Below are positions 51,601-58,809 of a DNA stretch of 64,000 bases, piece by piece; position 1 is the stretch's first letter; each line of letters begins with the position of its first letter. The stretch lies in the NCBI RefSeq assembly GCF_019972155.1, contig NZ_BOVL01000026.1:260634-324633 (forward strand), in the 5' to 3' direction. The position numbers and the translations under genes are program-made. The notes beneath the pieces were generated by a model that was given only the letters and a program-made list of their open reading frames with translations, made no database searches and had not been told where the DNA came from. Source of the DNA: Bradyrhizobium sp. RD5-C2. GTDB lineage: Bacteria > Pseudomonadota > Alphaproteobacteria > Rhizobiales > Xanthobacteraceae.

Positions 51601-51659
51601 GGGCCGGCTGGGCATTTGCGCCTGGGCACTCAGGGGTTTGTACGAGATCACCGGACCCC
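51594..51659 (+). promoter_or_regulatory. leuA: Predicted leuA attenuator with competing hairpins
   Basis: The stem CCCCTGAG / CTCAGGGG (51594-51601 and 51629-51636) contains the leader stop codon. The GGGGT at 51633-51637 can instead pair with ACCCC at 51655-51659. The two pairings share GGGG, so they exclude each other. There is no strong T-run after either, so the terminator step is not proved. Confidence 0.5.
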
Positions 51660-51725
51660 GACAATCGCCCAAGCAATTGCTCAAGCAGCAACATGACGGG
51701 CGCCAAGCTTAAAGGAATTTCTGAC

Positions 51726-53288
51726 ATGGCCACCGCTGATAAGTCCGATAAGGACCGCGTCATCATTTTCGACACCACCCTGCGCGACGGCGAGCAGTGC
51801 CCCGGCGCCACCATGACCTTCGAGGAGAAGCTCGAGGTCGCCGAGTTGCTGGACGATATGGGCGTCGACGTCATCGAGGCCGGCTTCCCGATCACCTCGG
51901 AAGGCGACTTCCAGGCGGTCAGCGAGATCGCCCGCCGCTCCAAGAACGCGGTTATCGCGGGGCTCTCCCGCGCCCATCCGGCCGACATCGACCGCTGCGC
52001 CGAAGCCGTCAAGTTCGCCCGCCGCGGCCGTGTCCACACCGTGATCGCGACTTCGCCGCTGCACATGCGCGTGAAGCTGAACAAGACCCCCGAGGAGGTC
52101 ATCGAGACCTCGGTCGCGATGGTCGCCCGCGCCCGCAACCAGATCGACGACGTCGAATGGTCGGCCGAGGACGGCACCCGCAGCGAGATGGACTATCTGT
52201 GCCGGATCGTCGAAGCCGTGATCAAGGCCGGCGCCACCACGGTCAACATCCCCGACACCGTCGGCTACACGGTGCCGGAGGAATACACCCACTTCATGCG
52301 AACCTTGATCGAGCGGGTGCCGAATTCCGACAAGGCGATCTTCTCGGTCCATTGCCACAACGACCTCGGCATGGCGGTCGCGAATTCGCTGGCCGGCATC
52401 GTCGGCGGCGCGCGGCAGGTCGAATGCACTGTCAATGGCATCGGCGAGCGCGCCGGCAATGCCGCGCTGGAAGAGATCGTGATGGCGATCAATGTGCGGA
52501 ACGACAAGTTTCCGTACTGGAACAAGATCGACACCACGCAGCTCACCCGCGCCTCGAAGGTGGTGTCGGCTGCCACCTCGTTCCCGGTGCAGTACAACAA
52601 GGCGATCGTCGGCCGTAACGCGTTCGCCCATGAGAGCGGCATCCATCAGGACGGCGTGCTGAAGGACGCCTCGACCTACGAGATCATGCGGCCCGAGATG
52701 GTCGGCCTGAAGCAGTCCTCGCTGGTGCTCGGCAAGCATTCCGGCCGCCACGCCTTCATCCACAAGCTGGAGGAGATGGGCTACAAGCTCGGCGCCAACC
52801 AGCTGGAGGATGCCTTTACGCGGATGAAGGCGCTCGCCGACCGCAAGAAGGATATCTACGACGAGGACATCGAGGCGCTGGTCGATCAGGAGATGGCGGC
52901 CGCGCACGACCGCATCAAGCTGGCTTCGCTGACCGTGATCGCCGGCACCCATGGCCCGCAGCGCGCGACCATGAAGCTCGACGTCGACGGCCAGATCAAG
53001 ATCGAGGAGGCCGAGGGCAACGGCCCGGTCGATGCCGTGTTCAACTGCATCAAGCGCCTGGTGCCGCACGAGGCCAAGCTGGAACTCTACCAGGTCCACG
53101 CGGTAACCGAAGGCACCGATGCGCAGGCCGAAGTCTCGGTCCGCCTCGCCCACGAAGGCCGCTCGATGACCGCGCGTGCCGCCGATCCGGACACGCTGGT
53201 CGCGTCCGCAAAAGCCTATCTCGGTGCGCTGAACAAGATCGTGATGAAGCGCCAGCGCGACGTCCCGGCCGCCAAGGTCGTGGGCTGA
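51726..53288 (+). CDS. leuA: 2-isopropylmalate synthase
   Basis: The 520-residue protein has the DRE-TIM metallolyase motif TTLRDGEQCPG (residues about 17-27), the metal ligands in HCHNDLG, and a C-terminal LeuA dimer regulatory domain (about 390-510) for leucine feedback inhibition. It condenses acetyl-CoA and 2-oxoisovalerate in the first committed step of leucine synthesis. The ATG at 51726 has AAAGGA upstream; an ATG at 51693 is a less likely start. It is preceded by a leucine-rich leader and followed by a strong terminator, so it is monocistronic. Confidence 0.96.
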   Translation: MATADKSDKDRVIIFDTTLRDGEQCPGATMTFEEKLEVAELLDDMGVDVIEAGFPITSEGDFQAVSEIARRSKNAVIAGLSRAHPADIDRCAEAVKFARRGRVHTVIATSPLHMRVKLNKTPEEVIETSVAMVARARNQIDDVEWSAEDGTRSEMDYLCRIVEAVIKAGATTVNIPDTVGYTVPEEYTHFMRTLIERVPNSDKAIFSVHCHNDLGMAVANSLAGIVGGARQVECTVNGIGERAGNAALEEIVMAINVRNDKFPYWNKIDTTQLTRASKVVSAATSFPVQYNKAIVGRNAFAHESGIHQDGVLKDASTYEIMRPEMVGLKQSSLVLGKHSGRHAFIHKLEEMGYKLGANQLEDAFTRMKALADRKKDIYDEDIEALVDQEMAAAHDRIKLASLTVIAGTHGPQRATMKLDVDGQIKIEEAEGNGPVDAVFNCIKRLVPHEAKLELYQVHAVTEGTDAQAEVSVRLAHEGRSMTARAADPDTLVASAKAYLGALNKIVMKRQRDVPAAKVVG

Positions 53289-53314
53289 TCGACGCGAGCA
53301 GGATCGACAAGTTG

Positions 53315-53346
53315 AAACGCGGCGCTTTGGCGCCGCGTTTTTGTTT
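53315..53346 (+). terminator. Rho-independent terminator of leuA
   Basis: An 11-bp stem AAACGCGGCGC / GCGCCGCGTTT with loop TTTG, followed by a T-rich run (TTTTTGTTTT). It lies 27 bases after the leuA stop. Confidence 0.93.
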
Positions 53347-53367
53347 TGAGGCGCACGCATTCAAACC

Positions 53368-53505
53368 CGTCATCCTGAGGTGCGAGCTCTTGCGAGCCTC
53401 GAAGGATGAATCGGCCCCTACTGCTTCAGCACGTCGCGATCCCTTCGCGGAAGGACCCGCGCCGTCGCCCTTCGAGGCTCGCTTCGCTCGCACCTCAGGG
53501 TGACG
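53368..53505. repeat. Palindromic intergenic repeat, family C copy 2
   Basis: A 138-base imperfect palindrome with ends CGTCATCCTGAGGTGCGAG / CTCGCACCTCAGGGTGACG, related to 44531-44654. Confidence 0.85.
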
Positions 53506-53521
53506 GGGAACAGAGCTTTCC

Positions 53522-53605
53522 CGTCATTGCGGACGCAGCGAAGCAATCCATCTCACGGCTTGCCGATGCATGGATTGCTTCGTCGCTCCGCTCCTCGCAA
53601 TGACG
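53522..53605. repeat. Palindromic intergenic repeat, family B copy 3
   Basis: An 84-base palindromic element with ends CGTCATTGCGGACG / CTCGCAATGACG and the shared core GAAGCAATCCAT / ATGGATTGCTTC. It lies 16 bases from the family C copy. The gap 53289-53752 holds, in order, a terminator, two repeats and the LysR dyads. Confidence 0.85.
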
Positions 53606-53623
53606 GCTATGGGTGATCGGCTT

Positions 53624-53673
53624 GGGATAAGATCCGCCTCACTTGACCATTGTTGGAATCTTATCCCAACAAT
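53624..53673. promoter_or_regulatory. Interleaved dyads upstream of the LysR gene
   Basis: Two overlapping inverted repeats: GGGATAAGAT at 53624-53633 with ATCTTATCCC at 53658-53667, and ATTGTTGG at 53649-53656 with CCAACAAT at 53666-53673. They lie 80 to 130 bases upstream of the LysR start and are candidate autoregulatory sites. Confidence 0.5.
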
Positions 53674-53752
53674 CCGTTCTATCCCGCACTGCTTTGGAAT
53701 CTTCCGCGCCGGCCCCGGCGCTACCCTGCGTTCTTTCCCGGGGACGCCGCCC

Positions 53753-54730
53753 ATGCCGCTTGCCTCCATCGACGTCGACATCCCGCGCGCCGCCACGCCG
53801 GCGGAAACCGCGCTCACCCGCCGGGTCGATCTCACCACGCTCCGCCTGTTCGTCGCCGTCTGCGACGAGCAGAACCTCACCCGCGCCGCGCTGCGCGAGG
53901 GGATCGCGGCTTCCGCGGTGTCGAAACGGATGAACGATTTCGAGCTGGCGTTCGGCGTCACGCTGTTTAAGCGGCTCGCCAAGGGCATGGCGTTGACGCC
54001 GGCCGGCGAGGCGCTGCTGCATCACGCCCGGGTCACGCTGCTCAACGTCGAGAAGATCGCGGTCGAGCTGTCGGAATATTCGCAAGGCGTGCGCGGCCAT
54101 GTCCGCATGCTCGCCAACCTCTCGGCGATCGTGCAGTATTTGCCCGAGGACCTCTCCGCCTTCTTCGCGGCGCACGAGCTGCTTCGCGTCGATCTGCAGG
54201 AGCGGCCGAGCGGGCAGGTGGTGCGCGGCATCGAGGAGGGTGCGGCCGAGATCGGCATCTGCTCGGCCGAGGCCGACAGCCGCGCGCTCGAAGCCTTCCA
54301 TTATCGCTACGACAATCTGGTGGTTGTGATGCGGGGGGACCATCCGCTGGCCGGCCGCGAGAAATTGCTGTTCACCGAGACGCTCGATTTCGACCATATC
54401 GGCCTGCACACCGCGAGCTCGATCTATCTGCGTTCGCAATACGCGGCGACGCAAGCGGGCAAGACGATGCGGCTGCGCATCAACGTGCCAGGCTTCGATG
54501 CGGTCTGCCGCATGGTGCAGGCCAATATGGGCCTCGGCCTGATTCCGGATCGCGCCTTCGCGGTCGTCGGAGCCGGCATGGGCCTTCGTGCGATTCCCCT
54601 GCGTGACGATTGGGGGCGGCGCGAGCTGAAGATCGTGGTCCGCGATGCCGCGCGGCTTTCCGGGACCGGCCGCCTGATGCTGGACTATCTGCGCGCCGTC
54701 GAAACGGATCGGGTCGGGCGGGTCGGCTAG
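53753..54730 (+). CDS. LysR-family transcriptional regulator
   Basis: The 325-residue protein has an N-terminal HTH (about residues 25-85; LRLFVAVCDEQNLTRAALREGIAASAVSKRMNDFELAFGVTLFKR) and a LysR substrate-binding domain (about 110-315). The ATG at 53753 gives the usual N-terminus; the upstream frame to 53570 overlaps a repeat. It has no divergent partner, so its target is not readable apart from likely autoregulation by the upstream dyads. The following 54731-55000 shows nothing clear except a 12-bp palindrome at 54920-54931. Confidence 0.88.
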   Translation: MPLASIDVDIPRAATPAETALTRRVDLTTLRLFVAVCDEQNLTRAALREGIAASAVSKRMNDFELAFGVTLFKRLAKGMALTPAGEALLHHARVTLLNVEKIAVELSEYSQGVRGHVRMLANLSAIVQYLPEDLSAFFAAHELLRVDLQERPSGQVVRGIEEGAAEIGICSAEADSRALEAFHYRYDNLVVVMRGDHPLAGREKLLFTETLDFDHIGLHTASSIYLRSQYAATQAGKTMRLRINVPGFDAVCRMVQANMGLGLIPDRAFAVVGAGMGLRAIPLRDDWGRRELKIVVRDAARLSGTGRLMLDYLRAVETDRVGRVG

Positions 54731-55000
54731 CGCTTCGATCCCCTACAGCCGGCGGAGCCTTAGCCAGCCGTCGCCTGGATTGAACGCAAAAGCGCGCGTG
54801 ATCGGCTGATCGCCGATCGCGCCTTCGGCGTTGCATCAGCCTCATTATCTCCCTGCAAAATCTTCATGCCGCAGGGGCCTTCCGGTCGCTCCTTCGCGGG
54901 TTACGTATTGGACAACGATGCACTGCAGTGCCGGTACGCATGATTAGCGACGCCGTTGGCACGCATCCGGCAACGCGACAGAGGGGACAGGAGCGCGACG

Positions 55001-55639
55001 ATGACGAACACGATTTCCGGCATTCGAATCCCGGACAGCAAGATCGCGCGGGAGGCCGCCGAGTTGGTGCGGCAATACGAAACCGAGATGCTGTTCAATC
55101 ACTCGGTTCGCGTGTTCGTGTTCGGCGCGCTCAAGGGCGTCAGGCAGAATCTGACGTTCGACCCTGAACTGCTTTATGTCGCCGCGCTGTTTCATGACCT
55201 CGGCCTTGTCGATCACTTCCACACCGAGACCAAGCGGTTTGAAGTCGACGGCGCCGATGCGGCGCGCGCATTCCTCAGAAGCCACGGCATCCCAGAGCCG
55301 AAAGCCGATCTGGTGTGGGAAGCGATTGCGCTACACACCACGCCCGGCATCCCGCAATACATGCGACCGGAAATCGCGCTCACCAATGCGGGCGTTCTGG
55401 TCGATGCTGTCGGCATCGGATACGACGACTACACGGCCGAGCAGCGCGACAGCGTGATTGCCGCGTTTCCGCGCGGTGATTTCAAGAACGAGTTCATCGA
55501 GGTCCAGACCTGCTCGGCCCTGAAGAAGCCCCAGACCACGTTCGGCACGGTCAATTTCGATTTTATCGCGGAGCGCGACCCCGCGTTTCACCGGCCGAAC
55601 GCCTGCAGTCGGATCCGCAACACGCGGTGGCCCAGCTGA
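55001..55639 (+). CDS. HD-domain protein
   Basis: The 212-residue protein has an HD metal site (FNHSVRVFVF and LFHDLGLVDHF), as found in small phosphohydrolases and cyanamide hydratase-like enzymes. The ATG at 55001 follows GGACAGGAG. It is cytoplasmic, and the substrate is unknown. It converges with mobA. Confidence 0.82.
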   Translation: MTNTISGIRIPDSKIAREAAELVRQYETEMLFNHSVRVFVFGALKGVRQNLTFDPELLYVAALFHDLGLVDHFHTETKRFEVDGADAARAFLRSHGIPEPKADLVWEAIALHTTPGIPQYMRPEIALTNAGVLVDAVGIGYDDYTAEQRDSVIAAFPRGDFKNEFIEVQTCSALKKPQTTFGTVNFDFIAERDPAFHRPNACSRIRNTRWPS

Positions 55640-55657
55640 ACCGGGCGGTGCTGGATA

Positions 55658-56275
55658 TTAGCCGCCGTCAAGCGCGGCGAGACGATCGGCTTCCGCGATG
55701 TCTTCGACGGTGTTGGCGTTGAAGAACGGATCCAGCGGCTCGGTCGGCCATTCGACCGTTGCGAGCGGATAGCGCGCGGTCCAGCGATCGATCCTGCGCA
55801 CGTCCTCCTCGACCAGCGCGTGGCGCAATTCACCGCGCAAGCGCACGCTCCAGAGACCGATCACCGGGTGCACCTGCCCGCCGGATGAGGCGACCGCGAG
55901 CTCGGCATTCTCGGCCGCGCGCGCCTGCTCCAGGCGTGCGACAAGATCGCGCGGCAGAAACGGGCAGTCGCCCGCCGCGCTCAGCACCCATTTCGCATCC
56001 GGCCGGTTGGCCGCAGTCCAGTCCAGCGCGGCCAGGATGCCGGCGAGGGGGCCCGGATAATCGGCGACATCGTCGGCGACGACCGGAAGGCCGAAGGCGG
56101 CGAAGCGCGCGGGATCGCCATTGGCGTTGATGATCAGCCCGCCGCATTGCGGGGTGAGACGGTCGATCACCCGCTGCAGAATGGTCCGGCCGGCGATCTT
56201 GCGCATCGGCTTGTCGCCGCCGCCCATCCGCCGCGCGAGGCCGCCGGCCAGCAGCACGCCCGGGATATTAGTCAT
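55658..56275 (-). CDS. mobA: Molybdenum cofactor guanylyltransferase
   Basis: The 205-residue protein has the MobA nucleotide motif LLAGGLARRMGGGDKPM (residues 8-24) and the Mg-binding aspartate in AAGDCPFLP. It attaches GMP to Mo-molybdopterin to form the bis-MGD used by formate dehydrogenase. It starts within the end of fdhD (8-base overlap), so the two are coupled. The partners moeA, fdhD and fdsA lie beside it. Confidence 0.92.
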   Translation of the reverse strand: MTNIPGVLLAGGLARRMGGGDKPMRKIAGRTILQRVIDRLTPQCGGLIINANGDPARFAAFGLPVVADDVADYPGPLAGILAALDWTAANRPDAKWVLSAAGDCPFLPRDLVARLEQARAAENAELAVASSGGQVHPVIGLWSVRLRGELRHALVEEDVRRIDRWTARYPLATVEWPTEPLDPFFNANTVEDIAEADRLAALDGG

Positions 56276-57152
56276 TATCGGCCTCGCCCTTGCGCTTGTG
56301 CCGCATCGATTCCTCTTCGACATAGTCGAGGTTCTGGTCGTAGACGATCCGCGCCTCACCCGACAGCGCGATGAAGCGCTTGCCGCGGGCGCGGCCGACC
56401 AAGGTCAATCCGACCTGCCGCGCCAGATCGACGCCCCATGCGGTGAATCCGGAGCGGGAGACCAGGATCGGGATGCCCATCCGCACCGTCTTGATCACCA
56501 TCTCGGAGGTGAGCCGTCCGGTGGTGTAGAGGATCTTGTCGGCGGGATCGACATTGTGGCGATAGATCCAGCCCGCGATCTTGTCGACGGCGTTATGCCG
56601 GCCGACATCCTCGGTGTAGCAGACCGGCGTGCTCTCCTTGCACAGCACGCAGCCGTGGATGGCCCCCGCTTCCAGATAGAGCGACGGCATGGTGTTGATG
56701 GTGTGCGTCATCCGGTAGAGCCACGAGGTGCGTAGCTCGGCCTTCGGCAGCGCAACCTTCTCGACGGCCTCGAGCAGGTCGCCGAACGCCGTTCCCTGGG
56801 CGCAGCCCGAGGTCTGGGTGCGCTTCTTCAGCTTCGCCTCGAAATTGGTGTGGTGCTCGGTGCGGACCACCACCACCTGGAGATCGTCGTCATATTCGAC
56901 CTCGGTGACGACGTCGTCGTATTTGAGCATGTTCTGGTTCAGGAGGTAGCCGAGCGCGAGGTATTCGGGATAGTCGTTGATCGTCATCATCGTGACGATC
57001 TCCTGCGCGTTGAGGTACAGCGTCAGCGGCCGCTCGACCGGTACCCTGATCTCGGTCGGCGCGCCGGTCTGATCGACGCCTGTGACGCGCTCCGTCAGCC
57101 GTGGGTCGTCCGGGTCAGGAACAATAAGGGGAGCGGTGGTCTTCTCGGTCAC
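56268..57152 (-). CDS. fdhD: Formate dehydrogenase accessory sulfurtransferase, variant
   Basis: The protein (about 294 residues) has the FdhD landmarks EDVGRHNAVDK (after residue 180), FALSGEARI-like end and LGYLLNQ. The usual CxxC motif reads SGCAQG here: the first Cys (C117) is kept and the second is Gly. An extra set C168, C171 and C178 (GCVLC, PVCYTED) follows. FdhD transfers sulfur to the Mo cofactor of FdsA. The start is uncertain: GTG at 57152 or GTG at 57176. It is divergent from moeA. Confidence 0.85.
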   Translation of the reverse strand: MTEKTTAPLIVPDPDDPRLTERVTGVDQTGAPTEIRVPVERPLTLYLNAQEIVTMMTINDYPEYLALGYLLNQNMLKYDDVVTEVEYDDDLQVVVVRTEHHTNFEAKLKKRTQTSGCAQGTAFGDLLEAVEKVALPKAELRTSWLYRMTHTINTMPSLYLEAGAIHGCVLCKESTPVCYTEDVGRHNAVDKIAGWIYRHNVDPADKILYTTGRLTSEMVIKTVRMGIPILVSRSGFTAWGVDLARQVGLTLVGRARGKRFIALSGEARIVYDQNLDYVEEESMRHKRKGEADND

Positions 57153-57346
57153 TGGCGCATATCCAGACGGGTTCACATGGCAGCGAAGCAGGGGATATAA
57201 GCACGATCGGAGACGGACTGGCCACTCTCCGCCGCTTCGCCGGAACTGCCAAGGATTCGTCAAGGATGGTCCGGCTTTGAGGATAACGCTGCAGTTCGCG
57301 ATGTGGGTCGAACAAATCTTGTCGATGGCCGAGGACTGAGGACATC

Positions 57347-58600
57347 ATGGCGCAGCTTTCCGACGACTGCTTCGCGTTCGGCGGACCGATGATGTCGGTC
57401 GACGAGGCCGTCGCGATCATCGCGTCGCGCGTCAAGCCTGTCGGCGAGACGGAAACCGTTGCCCTGGTCGACGCCGATGGACGCATCCTCAGCCAGGATG
57501 TCGCTGCGCCGCTGCCGCTGCCGCCTTTCATGAATTCCGCCGTCGACGGTTACGCGGTCTCCGGTGCAGACCTGCCGGCGAGCGGCGAGCGCGCGTTTCC
57601 CGTTCTGGGCCGTGTGCAGGCGGGAGCGCCGGCGCAGCCCGCGCGGCCCGGTCAGGCGGTGCGGATTTTCACCGGTGCGCCGATGCCCGACGGCACCGAT
57701 ACCGTGTTCATGCAGGAAGACGTGCGGATCGACGATGCGGGCAACGTGATCCTGCCGTCCGGCCTGAAGGCCGGCGCCAATGTGCGTCCGGCCGGCGAAG
57801 ACATTGCGCGCGGCCATGTCGCGCTGGCGGCGGGGCGGCGGCTGCGGCCGCAGGACATCGCGGTTGCCGCTGCCTTCGGGCTCACCACGCTAGACGTGGT
57901 GCGGAGCCTGCGTGTCGGGGTGTTCTCGACCGGCGACGAGCTGGCCGCGCCGGGGAGCGCGCGTGCTGAAGCTCAATTGTTCGATTCCAACCGCTTCATG
58001 CTGATCGCGATGTTGCGGCGGCTCGGTTGCGATGTCGGTGATCTCGGCATCCTGCGCGACGAACGCGCCGGGCTCGCCGCTGCGCTCAAGCAGGCCGCGC
58101 AACGATACGACCTGATCCTCACCACCGGCGGCGTCTCGACCGGCGAAGAGGACCACGTCAAGGCCGGCATCGAACAGGCCGGCTCGCTGGTGCTGTGGCG
58201 GATGGCGATCAAGCCTGGCCGTCCGGTGGCGATGGGAATCATCGACGGCACGCCGCTGATCGGTCTGCCTGGCAACCCGGTGGCGAGCTTCGTCACCTTC
58301 GTCCATGTGGTGCGGCCGACCGTGCTGGCGCTGTCAGGAGCTAAGCCGTCTGCCTTGCTGCCGATGCCGGTCCGGGCCGCCTTCGGCTACAACAAGAAGA
58401 GCGGCCGCCGCGAATATGTCCGCGCCTCGCTGCGGTGGGCGGCGGACGGCGCGCTGGAAGCCACCAAGTTTCCCCGCGAAGGGGCCGGCCTGTTGTCGTC
58501 GCTGGTCGAGACGGATGGGCTGATCGAGCTCGGCGAAGCCATCGTGCGGGTCGAGCCGGGCGATACGGTCGGCTTTCTCGGCTACGCCGACCTGCTCTGA
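57347..58600 (+). CDS. moeA: Molybdopterin molybdenumtransferase
   Basis: The 417-residue protein has the four MoeA domains with FMNSAVDGYAV (about residue 62), FSTGDEL, TTGGVSTGEEDHVK and GLPGNPVAS. It inserts molybdate into adenylated molybdopterin. It is divergent from fdhD and upstream of the formate dehydrogenase genes, 209 bases apart. Confidence 0.95.
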   Translation: MAQLSDDCFAFGGPMMSVDEAVAIIASRVKPVGETETVALVDADGRILSQDVAAPLPLPPFMNSAVDGYAVSGADLPASGERAFPVLGRVQAGAPAQPARPGQAVRIFTGAPMPDGTDTVFMQEDVRIDDAGNVILPSGLKAGANVRPAGEDIARGHVALAAGRRLRPQDIAVAAAFGLTTLDVVRSLRVGVFSTGDELAAPGSARAEAQLFDSNRFMLIAMLRRLGCDVGDLGILRDERAGLAAALKQAAQRYDLILTTGGVSTGEEDHVKAGIEQAGSLVLWRMAIKPGRPVAMGIIDGTPLIGLPGNPVASFVTFVHVVRPTVLALSGAKPSALLPMPVRAAFGYNKKSGRREYVRASLRWAADGALEATKFPREGAGLLSSLVETDGLIELGEAIVRVEPGDTVGFLGYADLL

Positions 58601-58624
58601 GGCCGCGAGATGCGGTCGCGATCG

Positions 58625-58643
58625 CGCGAGCTGGATGCTCGCG
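58625..58643 (+). terminator. Hairpin after moeA
   Basis: A 7-bp perfect stem CGCGAGC / GCTCGCG with loop TGGAT, 24 bases after the moeA stop. There is no T-run. The rest of 58601-58809 should contain the fds promoter, but no clear match was seen. Confidence 0.4.
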
Positions 58644-58809
58644 TGATTGGGAATTCAGATCGATCGATAGGCAAACATTAACAACGGCCTGCGCGGCAAC
58701 CCGACGCTGCTAGAGGCGTTCTAAATCTGCTTGCCTGTGGCATGCCAGAGAATAGAGTTGGGTCGAACCGGCGCAACTTGCGCAAAGCCGGGTTCCAAGG
58801 CGAGGTTTC

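Noticed and set aside
51506..51712. 68-codon frame upstream of leuA in another frame
   Set aside because: It overlaps the leucine-rich leader and runs through the hairpins; it lacks a run of control codons at a suitable place.
51681..53360. 559-codon antisense frame over leuA
   Set aside because: It runs opposite to an intact leuA and through its terminator; the composition is typical of an antisense shadow.
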